Positions 44,041 to 52,610 of a DNA stretch of 64,000 bases are shown one piece after another. The notes below the pieces were generated by a model. The model made no database searches, was not told the DNA's origin, and saw only the letters and a program-made list of their open reading frames with translations. The DNA is taken from the NCBI GenBank assembly GCA_049889355.1, contig JBMHDN010000029.1, positions 21,308 to 85,307 of the forward strand. Direction: 5' to 3'. The stretch comes from JBMHDN01 sp049889355. GTDB taxonomy: Bacteria; Pseudomonadota; Alphaproteobacteria; Puniceispirillales; Puniceispirillaceae. A program made the position numbers and the translations under genes. Position 1 is the first letter of the stretch; each line of letters begins with the position of its first letter.

Positions 44041-45465
44041 ATGGCAGAACAATCAGTCGGTAAAATCAGCCAGGTCATTGGCGCGGTTGTCGATGTGGAA
44101 TTCGACGGTAAAATTCCTGATATTCTGAACGCGCTGGAAGTCGATAATGGCGGCCAACGTCTGGTTCTGGAAGTTGCCCAGCACCTTGGTGAATCAACCG
44201 TTCGTACCATTGCGATGGACTCAACCGAAGGTCTGGTTCGCGGTATGGAAGCAAAAGATACAGGCGATGCGATTACTGTTCCTGTTGGTCCAGAAACACT
44301 GGGTCGTATCCTGAACGTAGTTGGTGAGCCTGTGGATGAGCGCGAGCCGGTGAAAGCCGCTAAATCTTATCCAATTCACCGTCCAGCACCTGAATATGTA
44401 GACCAGTCAACCGAAGCTGAAATTCTGGTGACCGGGATTAAGGTGATTGACCTGCTCGCACCTTATGCAAAGGGTGGTAAGATTGGCCTGTTCGGTGGTG
44501 CGGGTGTGGGTAAAACCGTTACCATTATGGAACTGATTAACAATGTGGCGAAAGCCCATGGTGGTTATTCTGTTTTCGCAGGTGTGGGTGAGCGTACACG
44601 CGAAGGTAATGACCTCTATCATGAAATGGTAGAATCAGGCGTTATCAACCCAGATGGCGAAGGCTCAAAAGCAGCCCTGGTTTATGGCCAGATGAACGAG
44701 CCTCCGGGTGCACGTGCACGTGTGGCCCTGACCGGTCTGACTTTGGCGGAATATTTCCGTGATGAAGAAGGCCAGGACGTGCTGCTCTTTGTTGATAACA
44801 TTTTCCGTTTCACACAAGCTGGTTCTGAAGTATCAGCGCTGCTGGGTCGTATCCCGTCAGCGGTGGGTTATCAGCCAACATTGGCCACTGATATGGGTGC
44901 GCTCCAGGAACGTATTACATCAACCAACAAAGGGTCTATTACCTCTGTTCAGGCGATTTACGTACCTGCTGATGACTTGACTGACCCAGCACCAGCCACC
45001 TCATTTGCGCACCTGGATGCGACAACTGTTCTGTCTCGCCAGATTGCTGAATTGGGTATTTATCCTGCGGTTGACCCGCTGGATTCAACCTCTCGTGTGC
45101 TGGATCCACGTGTTGTGGGTGATGAGCATTACGAGACTGCCCGCCGTGTTCAAGAAGTGCTTCAGCAATATAAGTCACTTCAAGATATCATCGCCATTTT
45201 GGGTATGGATGAATTGTCAGAAGAAGATAAGCTGGTCGTGGCCCGTGCCCGTAAAATGCAGCGCTTCTTGTCACAGCCATTCCATGTGGCAGAAGTCTTC
45301 ACTGGCACCCCAGGTGTTCTGGTGAGCTTGGAAGAAACCATCAAAGGCTTTAAAGGCATTGTTGATGGTGAGTATGATGATCTGCCAGAAGCCGCTTTCT
45401 ATATGGTTGGTACCATTGATGAAGCGATTGAAAAAGGCAAGAAGATCGCAAGCGAAGCCGCCTAA
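44041..45465 (+). CDS. atpD: ATP synthase F1 beta subunit
   Basis: A 474-residue catalytic subunit. Walker A is GGAGVGKTVTIMEL, GVGERTREGNDLY carries the catalytic glutamate, LLFVDNIFRFTQAG is Walker B and the PAVDPLDSTSR loop is conserved. It follows atpG by 31 bases. Confidence 0.98.
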   Translation: MAEQSVGKISQVIGAVVDVEFDGKIPDILNALEVDNGGQRLVLEVAQHLGESTVRTIAMDSTEGLVRGMEAKDTGDAITVPVGPETLGRILNVVGEPVDEREPVKAAKSYPIHRPAPEYVDQSTEAEILVTGIKVIDLLAPYAKGGKIGLFGGAGVGKTVTIMELINNVAKAHGGYSVFAGVGERTREGNDLYHEMVESGVINPDGEGSKAALVYGQMNEPPGARARVALTGLTLAEYFRDEEGQDVLLFVDNIFRFTQAGSEVSALLGRIPSAVGYQPTLATDMGALQERITSTNKGSITSVQAIYVPADDLTDPAPATSFAHLDATTVLSRQIAELGIYPAVDPLDSTSRVLDPRVVGDEHYETARRVQEVLQQYKSLQDIIAILGMDELSEEDKLVVARARKMQRFLSQPFHVAEVFTGTPGVLVSLEETIKGFKGIVDGEYDDLPEAAFYMVGTIDEAIEKGKKIASEAA

Positions 45466-45554
45466 GACTGACACACAATATCCAGCAGGCAGAGTGTTGA
45501 TTTCTGCCTGCCGATAATGTCCATCCAGCACCGTGTAAAGAGCAGGATAAGCAT

Positions 45555-45908
45555 ATGGCAGAGACAACAAGACTGGAACTGGTCACACCGGCCCGCACCC
45601 TAGTTTCAACAGATGTTGAAATGGTGGTTTTGCCGGCAAGCGAAGGGCTGATGGGTGTATTGCCACGTCATGCACCTGTGCTGACAAACCTGTCACGTGG
45701 TCAGGTCGAAATTCATGAAGCTGGTAAAGTCAGCGCCCGTTATATGATCGATGGCGGTGTTGCAGATGTAACAGACAGCCGCGTCATCGTTCTTGCAGAG
45801 CGTGCTGAGAGCCTGGATCAGGCCGATCAGGCTAGCTTGCGCGCGCGTGCAGAAAACGCAAGCGATGCAGACGCTGATTTTCTGAATGCGGTTGCTGACG
45901 CGCTCTAA
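45555..45908 (+). CDS. atpC: ATP synthase F1 epsilon subunit
   Basis: A 117-residue subunit, short against E. coli epsilon (139). The N-terminal beta-sandwich is complete (RLELVTPARTLVSTDVEMVVLP, GVLPRHAPVLTNL), but the C-terminal helical hairpin that inhibits hydrolysis is reduced to a short helix. It ends the F1 operon. As usual in alphaproteobacteria, the Fo genes are not here. Confidence 0.95.
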   Translation: MAETTRLELVTPARTLVSTDVEMVVLPASEGLMGVLPRHAPVLTNLSRGQVEIHEAGKVSARYMIDGGVADVTDSRVIVLAERAESLDQADQASLRARAENASDADADFLNAVADAL

Positions 45909-45932
45909 TCTGTTTAAGAGCATCTGATAAAG

Positions 45933-45962
45933 AAAGCCGCCTTTTAAAAAGGCGGCTTTTAT
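45933..45962. terminator. Bidirectional terminator between atpC and rppH
   Basis: A long stem AAAGCCGCCTTTT paired with AAAAGGCGGCTTT, followed by T on both strands. It serves the convergent atp operon and the reverse housekeeping cluster. Confidence 0.92.
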
Positions 45963-45989
45963 TTTTGCTGTTTTATCAGCATGTTTTAC

Positions 45990-46481
45990 TTATACAGAGG
46001 TCAATAATAAAGGCGCGAACTCATCCATCACGGCGGCATAAACAGGCTGTTTAAACGGCACAGCCATCTGGACCAGCTTTTCAGGGTCTACCCAGCGCCA
46101 CTGATTAAATTCAGGATGTTCGGTTGCGATATTAATATCGGCATCTGAGCCGGTAAAGCGCATGGCGATCCATTTCTGGGTCTGGCCGCGAAAGGCACCA
46201 TCCCAGAGTTTGTCAGCCAGCGGTTGCGGGATATCATAATCCAGCCAGTCAGAATGCTCTGCCAGTAACCGCGCTTTATCTGTTCCGGTCTCTTCTTTCA
46301 TTTCCCGAAAGGCTGCCTCTAGGGGCGTTTCACCTTCGTCAATGCCGCCTTGTGGCATTTGCCAGGCTTCCAGCTTGGTATCAATGCGCTGACCTGCGAA
46401 AATGCGGTTATCCTGATTGATCAGCATAATACCTACACAAGGCCGGTAGGGACGCTCTTTGAGAGGAAGTAAAACAGACAT
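45990..46481 (-). CDS. rppH: RNA pyrophosphohydrolase (Nudix)
   Basis: A 163-residue Nudix hydrolase that removes pyrophosphate from the 5' end of mRNA to start decay, or acts on dinucleoside polyphosphates. The Nudix box is GGIDEGETPLEAAFREMKEE followed by TG. PYRPCVGIMLIN at the N-terminus and WRWVDPEKLVQMAVPFKQPVY at the C-terminus fit RppH/NudH. It lies 24 bases after ctpA. Confidence 0.93.
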   Translation of the reverse strand: MSVLLPLKERPYRPCVGIMLINQDNRIFAGQRIDTKLEAWQMPQGGIDEGETPLEAAFREMKEETGTDKARLLAEHSDWLDYDIPQPLADKLWDGAFRGQTQKWIAMRFTGSDADINIATEHPEFNQWRWVDPEKLVQMAVPFKQPVYAAVMDEFAPLLLTSV

Positions 46482-46505
46482 ATTAAATACGCTTCTCAGG
46501 GATCA

Positions 46506-47804
46506 TTAATTCATTGAGAGTTTTTGAAATACACTAAACCCGCGAATCAGATCAATGGCCCGGGCCAGCTGATAATCCACCTTGGACTGGTCAAATGCCT
46601 CGTCGCCCGCCTCTGTTGAGCTGCCATTATCTGAATCAAGCGCCCCGCGTAAATCTTCTTCACGCACAGGTCCGCCTTCCAGCTTTTCAATCCGTGCCAG
46701 CTCTACCTCAATATCAGGGGTGATGCCTTTGGCCTGAATAGAGATACCAGAGGGGGTGTAATAACGCGCGGTGGTCAGCCTCATAGCCCCATGTCCTGGC
46801 AGCGGTACAATAGACTGAACAGAGCCTTTACCAAATGAGCGATTACCCATCACAATCGCGCGGTCATGATCCTGCAATGCGCCAGCCACAATCTCAGATG
46901 CAGAAGCAGACCCTGAATTGATCAATACCACCAATGGCAACCCATTTGAGATATCCCCAGGGCGGGCATAGGCATGTGAAATATCATCTGCTGCACGGCC
47001 CCGCGTTGATACAATTTCACCTTCTTCTAAAAAGGCATCAGAGACCTTAACCGCTTCTGAGAGCAAGCCGCCAGGATTATTGCGTAAATCCAGCACCAGC
47101 CCTTTCAAATTCTCGCCGGCTTCTTCTGACAGAGATGAGACAGCATCAGCCAGCCCCGGGCTTGTCTGTTCTGAAAAAGTGGTGAGGCGGATATAGCCAA
47201 CATCTTCATAGAGCTCAAATCGCACAGACCGGATTTTGATCTCATCACGTATAATGGTCAGATCAAAAGGTTCTTGCTGGCCGCGTTGAACTGTAATCAC
47301 AACTTCTGATCCAATAGGGCCACGTAGCTGATCCACCGCCTCTTGCAGTGTCATCCCAAGCACCGTCTCGCCATTCACGGCGATGATAAAATCACCAGGC
47401 TGCATTTCGGCCCGCGCAGCTGGTGTGTCATCAATCGGAGAGACGACTTTAACAAACCCATCTTGCATGGTGACTTCAATGCCAAGCCCACCAAATTTGC
47501 CGCTGGTCTGCACCTGCATTTTCTTAAAACTATCATCAGGCAAATAAGAGCTATGGGGATCAAGTGAGGTCAGCATGCCGTTAATCGCTGCTTCGACCAG
47601 CTCCTTATCTTCAATTTCATCAACATAGCCCGCCCGCACACGCTGAAACACATCACCAAAAAGCGATAATTGGCGGTAAGTTTCTTCGGTATTGTTGGAT
47701 TGTGCTGTTGTATGGCTCGGCAGATTGATACCGATCAAAATAGCCAGCGCAATAAAGCCAGCAGATTTGGCCAGAACAGACCGCATGGGTGTGAAGTGCA
47801 TCAT
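46506..47804 (-). CDS. ctpA: C-terminal processing protease (S41, CtpA family)
   Basis: A 432-residue periplasmic Ser/Lys protease. An N-terminal signal or anchor segment (AGFIALAILIGINLP) is followed by the S41 N domain (AINGMLTSLDPHSSYL), a PDZ domain and the catalytic core NSGSASASEIVAGAL with the lysine in RSFGKGSVQ. ATG 47804 is preferred because AAAGG lies nine bases upstream, whereas ATG 47813 abuts it. The gene usually found between gpmI and ctpA, an EnvC-type M23 factor, is missing. Confidence 0.95.
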   Translation of the reverse strand: MMHFTPMRSVLAKSAGFIALAILIGINLPSHTTAQSNNTEETYRQLSLFGDVFQRVRAGYVDEIEDKELVEAAINGMLTSLDPHSSYLPDDSFKKMQVQTSGKFGGLGIEVTMQDGFVKVVSPIDDTPAARAEMQPGDFIIAVNGETVLGMTLQEAVDQLRGPIGSEVVITVQRGQQEPFDLTIIRDEIKIRSVRFELYEDVGYIRLTTFSEQTSPGLADAVSSLSEEAGENLKGLVLDLRNNPGGLLSEAVKVSDAFLEEGEIVSTRGRAADDISHAYARPGDISNGLPLVVLINSGSASASEIVAGALQDHDRAIVMGNRSFGKGSVQSIVPLPGHGAMRLTTARYYTPSGISIQAKGITPDIEVELARIEKLEGGPVREEDLRGALDSDNGSSTEAGDEAFDQSKVDYQLARAIDLIRGFSVFQKLSMN

Positions 47805-47948
47805 ATCACGCATCCTTTATCATACTTACCTATCATACCGCGCCAAGCATAAAGCCATAAGCTTGGTATAACACGCATTAACCATACATTTGCAGGGCAT
47901 TTGCTGGCCTAAATTCAATCTTTCCCCGTGCCATCTTACTCTGCCTAT

Positions 47949-49478
47949 CTAGCTGGTAATTAGCAAGCTTTTACCAGTCATTTGATGCGATGGATCAAGC
48001 CCCAGAAGGGCGAGTAAGGACGGCGCTAAATCTGCCAGACCGCCATCACGCAAGGTGATGTTTTCAGGGCCGCCAACAAGCATGCATACCACCTTGACAG
48101 TGGTGTGTGCAGTATGTGGTGAGGCGGCTGCCTCATCCCACATGGTCTCGCAATTACCATGATCTGCTGTGACCAACATGGCACCGCCAGCGCGCAATAC
48201 AGCGTCAGATAATTGGCCAACCGCCGCATCGACGGTTTCAACCGCCTTGATAGCGGCATTTAAATCACCGCAATGGCCAACCATATCTGGATTGGCAAAA
48301 TTGACGATAATGACCTCATGAGAGGCTGTCTGAACCGCATTTACAGCAATCGCCAATACTTCTCTTGCGCTCATCTCAGGTGCCAAATCATAGGTGGCCA
48401 CCTTTGGCGATGGCACCATCTGGCGATCCTCTCCTTCAAACGGGGTTTCCACGCCTCCATTAAAGAAGAAGGTGACATGCGGATATTTTTCTGTTTCTGC
48501 CAGCCGAAGTTGGCGCAGGCCAGCTGCGCTCACCAGCTCACCAAACCCGCCAGAGAGATCAGGCGCACCAAATAGAACAGGTAATTCATCATCCAGATGA
48601 TTGGCCAAAGGTGCCATTAATAATCCACATGCAGGCGCCTCAAAACCCTCTAGCGCACATCCAGTGGCACCATTATCAAATAGCGCCGCCATAATCTGGC
48701 GTGCTCTATCTACGCGGAAATTGGCCATCAACACGCCATCTTCAGCCGTGATATTCTGATGGCCAGGCAAAATGCTGGCACTGAGAAACTCATCTGTTTC
48801 ACCTGCTGCATAGCGGTTCTCTATCGCCTCACTCAGAGAGGCAGCGTGATCTGCGGCCTCCCCTTTGGTGATGAGATCAAAAAACTGGCCAGTACGCGCC
48901 CAGCGGCTGTCGCGATCCATTGCAAAATACCGGCCGCAAACAGAGGCGATCACCACTGTTTTGGCGAGCCTTTCGTGCAGATCACGCAATTGTTCTTGTG
49001 CGGCCTGTGGCAGTGTATCGCGCCCATCGGTTATCACATGCAACATCACCTCAAGGCCGGCTGAGGCGAGATGATTGGCTAAGGCAATAATATGGTCTAA
49101 ATGCGCATGCACACCGCCATTTGAGCAGAGCCCCAACAGATGCGCCCGCCCACCTGTTTTCTTTAATTGAGCAATAAATCCAGCCATTTCATCAGATTGA
49201 TTTAAAAAATCACCTGAGAGGGCCTGCGTGATGCGCGGTAAATCTTGTAAAATAATGCGCCCTGACCCAATGGTCATATGCCCAACCTCTGAATTACCAG
49301 GCTGGCCGATGGGTAATCCCACCGCTTCTTCAGATGCTTCTAAGAAACAATATGGTCCTTTTGCCATCAGCGCGTCGACATGCGGTGTATTGGCCTGCGC
49401 TACGGCATTATGTGCCGTATCAGGCCGGTATCCCCAACCATCCATGATACACAGAACTACAGGTTTTTGTTTTGCCAT
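47949..49478 (-). CDS. gpmI: 2,3-bisphosphoglycerate-independent phosphoglycerate mutase
   Basis: A 509-residue alkaline-phosphatase-fold enzyme interconverting 3- and 2-phosphoglycerate with two metals. It has CIMDGWGYRPDTAHNAV, the phosphoserine region GQPGNSEVGHMTIGSGR, VDRARQIMAALF and VTADHGNCETMWD. ATG 49478 is preferred over GTG 49484 because of TAGGT just upstream. It follows rlmH on the reverse strand with a 100-base gap. Confidence 0.95.
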   Translation of the reverse strand: MAKQKPVVLCIMDGWGYRPDTAHNAVAQANTPHVDALMAKGPYCFLEASEEAVGLPIGQPGNSEVGHMTIGSGRIILQDLPRITQALSGDFLNQSDEMAGFIAQLKKTGGRAHLLGLCSNGGVHAHLDHIIALANHLASAGLEVMLHVITDGRDTLPQAAQEQLRDLHERLAKTVVIASVCGRYFAMDRDSRWARTGQFFDLITKGEAADHAASLSEAIENRYAAGETDEFLSASILPGHQNITAEDGVLMANFRVDRARQIMAALFDNGATGCALEGFEAPACGLLMAPLANHLDDELPVLFGAPDLSGGFGELVSAAGLRQLRLAETEKYPHVTFFFNGGVETPFEGEDRQMVPSPKVATYDLAPEMSAREVLAIAVNAVQTASHEVIIVNFANPDMVGHCGDLNAAIKAVETVDAAVGQLSDAVLRAGGAMLVTADHGNCETMWDEAAASPHTAHTTVKVVCMLVGGPENITLRDGGLADLAPSLLALLGLDPSHQMTGKSLLITS

Positions 49479-49579
49479 CTGCACCTACATCTTCTGACAT
49501 TAAAGATAGAAAGCGGTAATCTGCCAAACTTGGCCTCTAAAGGCAATTTACCAATCCGCCGCATTGTTTTGACTAGATG

Positions 49580-50050
49580 TTAGTGACCTTCATGATAGGG
49601 ATGACCGATACGAATCATCTCAGCCCGATAGAGCTGTTCAGCCAGCATCACCCGACATAATTTATGCGGCCAGACAGCCTTTCCGAACGAGATTACGCGA
49701 TCAGCCCTGCGCCGCAATTCAGGCAGATGACCGTCTGCGCCGCCAATTGCAAAGCAACATTGCGGAATACCTTCATCTCGCCAATTGCCTATCAACTCTG
49801 CAAGACCCTCAGAGGCTATATCGCGGCCTGTCTTATCCAGCAAAACCAGCTTGGCACCAGCACTGGCTTTATCAGACATAAACTGGGTGAAAAAACGCTG
49901 TTCATCTACCTGTTTTGAAAGGGCATCGCCTTTACGCGAATCAAACTCAACCACCCCACCTGAATGTGGTAGACGCTGGATATAGCGTTCAACAAGGCTG
50001 TGTTCCGGGCCGTTTTTTAACTTCCCGATGGCAAGGAGGGTAAGTTTCAT
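49580..50050 (-). CDS. rlmH: 23S rRNA (pseudouridine1915-N3)-methyltransferase RlmH
   Basis: A 156-residue SPOUT methyltransferase acting on helix 69 of 23S rRNA in the assembled ribosome. MKLTLLAIGKLKNGPEHSLVERYIQ-type start, LLDKTGRDIASEGLA, and CFAIGGADGH with MLAEQLYRA in the knot are all diagnostic. It follows rsfS by 18 bases. Confidence 0.95.
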   Translation of the reverse strand: MKLTLLAIGKLKNGPEHSLVERYIQRLPHSGGVVEFDSRKGDALSKQVDEQRFFTQFMSDKASAGAKLVLLDKTGRDIASEGLAELIGNWRDEGIPQCCFAIGGADGHLPELRRRADRVISFGKAVWPHKLCRVMLAEQLYRAEMIRIGHPYHEGH

Positions 50051-50068
50051 CTGTGGAAGAGGTGCCTA

Positions 50069-50530
50069 TTAGGCAAATTCAGGTGTAGCTGCCGGTGTAT
50101 CTGCTTCATTTGGCACCTGCCACATCCGCTCTAATGCATAGAACTCGCGCACTTCTGGCCGGAAGAGATGCACGATCACATCTGCTGTATCCAGTAACAC
50201 CCAATCTGCCTGACGTGCCCCTTCTTTGCCAAACACACCAATGCCCGCTTGCTTCAGCTTGAATTCAAGCTTCTCAGCCATAGCGGCCACCTGGCGCGTG
50301 GATGTACCAGAGGCGATAACCATATAATCAGCCATGGCTGATTTACCATGAAGGGGGATTGTCAGAATATCTTGGCCCTTATCATCTTCTAAAGATTGCA
50401 GCACCAGATCACGGACCTGTTCGGGCGTCAGCTGCGGCTTGATGGGTTGTATGGTCGCTCTCCTTAATAAACGCTCTGTCGAAAACCCTGATAATCTATC
50501 ATACGAGATTTTTAAGCGGGTGACAATCAC
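50069..50530 (-). CDS. rsfS: Ribosomal silencing factor RsfS
   Basis: An Iojap-family factor that binds L14 and blocks 30S-50S joining during starvation. The core is clear: DLVLQSLEDDKGQDIL, GKSAMADYMVIASGTSTRQV, ADWVLLDTADVIVHLF and FYALERMW. The open frame begins at GTG 50530, giving 153 residues, but no Shine-Dalgarno sequence precedes it. AAGGAG at 50460-50465 sits seven bases before an ATA codon (50450-50452), which would give a 127-residue protein of usual family length. I list the longest frame, but the ATA start may be the real one. Confidence 0.88.
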   Translation of the reverse strand: MIVTRLKISYDRLSGFSTERLLRRATIQPIKPQLTPEQVRDLVLQSLEDDKGQDILTIPLHGKSAMADYMVIASGTSTRQVAAMAEKLEFKLKQAGIGVFGKEGARQADWVLLDTADVIVHLFRPEVREFYALERMWQVPNEADTPAATPEFA

Positions 50531-50563
50531 CGGCTTTTATCGCACCCCAGCACCCAAAAGCAC

Positions 50564-50631
50564 CGGACAATAGATTACACTGGACAATAGATTACACTGG
50601 ACAACAGATTACACTGGATAACAGATTAAAA
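50564..50631 (-). repeat. 17-bp tandem repeat, four units, between nadD and rsfS
   Basis: Four contiguous 17-base units (50564-50580, 50581-50597, 50598-50614, 50615-50631) with consensus TGGACAATAGATTACAC on the forward strand. Units 1 and 2 differ at one base and unit 4 is the most diverged. The block fills most of the noncoding gap between nadD and rsfS. The unit length is not a multiple of three. Confidence 0.92.
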
Positions 50632-50645
50632 GCCTCTGCTCTGAG

Positions 50646-51269
50646 TTAAAGACCACGCCCAGCTGCACGCAAGGCTGTGCCAGACTGAGTGAAACGCGGC
50701 CCAAAAACAAAAGACCAGGAGGGTGTATTTGTGCGCCCAAGGCGTGCGGGGTGCACCCGCCGACCCATCAGTGCACGCCCCTGACCAGACAAGGCCTGAT
50801 AGCTATAGCCTGGTCTGTCCAGCACCAGGATATCAATGGTTTTGACAATATCGCTCGGCGCCAGCCATTGTGGAAATTGCATCAGATTATCTGCGCCCAT
50901 GACCCAGATGAATTGGGTGCGCGCAAATTGCGTGCGCAGTTGAACCAGCGTATGGATGGTTGAGGCGCCGTGCTGGCTGGCTGAACTCAACCCCTGTTCA
51001 TAGCGGCTAACGAAGAGCCAGTGATAAGGGGCTGCTAGTTTTTGTGCAGCGCCAAACCGCTCTTCAAAAGACCCCATCCCATCCGATGATTTCAATGGGT
51101 TTTGTGGGCTGACAAGCCAGATCAGCTGATCAAGCCTGGCGGCCGATCGTGCCAGCTTTGCCATTTCCAAATGCCCGATATGCGCAGGGTTGAACGACCC
51201 GCCCATCAAGCCAATGCGCAATGAACGCCTGTCTCGGCTATAGGGTATGATGTCGCTCAGCGGGCCCAT
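50646..51269 (-). CDS. nadD: Nicotinate-nucleotide adenylyltransferase
   Basis: A 207-residue nucleotidyltransferase making deamido-NAD from nicotinate mononucleotide. GGSFNPAHIGHLEMAKLA carries the HxGH motif, VSPQNPLKSS and WVMGADNLMQFPQW are conserved, and the C-terminus is short with the usual SGTALR replacing ISSTxIR. It starts six bases after the proA stop. Confidence 0.93.
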   Translation of the reverse strand: MGPLSDIIPYSRDRRSLRIGLMGGSFNPAHIGHLEMAKLARSAARLDQLIWLVSPQNPLKSSDGMGSFEERFGAAQKLAAPYHWLFVSRYEQGLSSASQHGASTIHTLVQLRTQFARTQFIWVMGADNLMQFPQWLAPSDIVKTIDILVLDRPGYSYQALSGQGRALMGRRVHPARLGRTNTPSWSFVFGPRFTQSGTALRAAGRGL

Positions 51270-51275
51270 ATGTGA

Positions 51276-52547
51276 TTATGGCCGTGTCTGGCCAGTGCCT
51301 CTGACCACATATTTGAAGCTGGTCAGCTGGGCTGCACCTACAGGTCCTCTGGCATGCATTTTCCCTGTGGCAATCCCAATTTCCGCGCCCATAGCAAATT
51401 CGCCCCCATCTGCAAATTGGGTGGAGGCATTCGCCATCACAATAGCCGAATCAACCTGGTTCAGAAAACCAGTAATGATTTCGTCATCTTGTGTGATCAC
51501 CGCTTCTGTATGACCAGAGCCATAGGTTTTGATGTGATGGACGGCCTCATCCAGCCCATCTACAATGCGCACTGATAAAATCGGGGCCAAATATTCTGTT
51601 GCCCAATCTTCTGCGCTCGCGGCTTCCATATTAGGCCAAATAGCCTTGGCGGCGGCATCTCCTTTTAAGGCACATCCCGCCTCTTCGAGTGCGGCTGCGA
51701 TCACCGGCAGATGCGTTGCGGCAATATCCGTGTCAATCAACAAGGTCTCAGTTGCCCCACAAATGCCAGTGCGGCGCATTTTAGCATTCACCACAATGCG
51801 CGCGGCATCCTCTGCTTTAGCCCCTTTGGCGACATAGCTGTGACAAATACCTTCTAAATGAGCAAAGACAGGCACGCGCGCTTCATCCTGCACCCGCCCG
51901 ACAAGCGATTTGCCGCCACGCGGGACGATCACATCGATCTCACCAACCGCGGCCAGCATTGCTCCGACAAGTGCGCGATCAACCTCTGGCATAATCTGAA
52001 CCGCATCAGCTGGCAGGCCAGCTTGCACCAGGCCGCTGCGCATAATCTCGGCCAGCAGCTGGCTTGTGTGAAAGGAATCAGAGCCGCCACGCAGCAACGC
52101 CGCATTGCCAGATTTGATACATAAGCCTGCAGCATCTACAGTCACGTTCGGGCGTGATTCGTAAATGATACCGATGACGCCAAGGGCAGTAGATTGGCGG
52201 GTGATATGCAGACCAGAGGGCACATCCCAGCTGGCCAGTTCCACACCCAGCGGGTCTGGCAAGGCGGCTATATCGTCCAAGCCCTTTGCCATTGCCGCGA
52301 TTCGCTCATCATTGAGGGTGAGTCTGTCTATAAAGGCAGGGCTGGTCCCATTCGCCTTCGCGGCTTTCACATCGCGTGCATTGGCCTCTGCGATGTCACT
52401 TGCTTTTGCCATCAGCATTTTGGCGGCAGCACTCAAAGCAGCACAGCGCGCATCATGACTGGACTGATTGAGGCTATCAGCTGCCCATTTGGCCTTTTGT
52501 GTCATAGATGAGAGTATATTTTTGGCTTGTTCTGGTGTCAGTGCCAT
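51276..52547 (-). CDS. proA: Gamma-glutamyl phosphate reductase
   Basis: A 423-residue NADPH-dependent aldehyde-dehydrogenase-fold enzyme, second in proline synthesis. The catalytic cysteine is in RRTGICGATETLL, and GVIGIIYESRPNVTVDAAGLC and KYVVRGTGQTRP are conserved. AAGGAGG lies before the ATG. It follows proB by 63 bases in the Obg-proB-proA arrangement. Confidence 0.97.
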   Translation of the reverse strand: MALTPEQAKNILSSMTQKAKWAADSLNQSSHDARCAALSAAAKMLMAKASDIAEANARDVKAAKANGTSPAFIDRLTLNDERIAAMAKGLDDIAALPDPLGVELASWDVPSGLHITRQSTALGVIGIIYESRPNVTVDAAGLCIKSGNAALLRGGSDSFHTSQLLAEIMRSGLVQAGLPADAVQIMPEVDRALVGAMLAAVGEIDVIVPRGGKSLVGRVQDEARVPVFAHLEGICHSYVAKGAKAEDAARIVVNAKMRRTGICGATETLLIDTDIAATHLPVIAAALEEAGCALKGDAAAKAIWPNMEAASAEDWATEYLAPILSVRIVDGLDEAVHHIKTYGSGHTEAVITQDDEIITGFLNQVDSAIVMANASTQFADGGEFAMGAEIGIATGKMHARGPVGAAQLTSFKYVVRGTGQTRP

Positions 52548-52610
52548 CAGAACGCCTCCTTTTTCTTTAAAGGTTATCTATCCTATGCCGGCTTTGGCTA
52601 AGCTGACATC

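Noticed and set aside
50564..50631. CRISPR array
   Set aside because: The 17-base units are directly adjacent with no spacers, and no cas genes are present.
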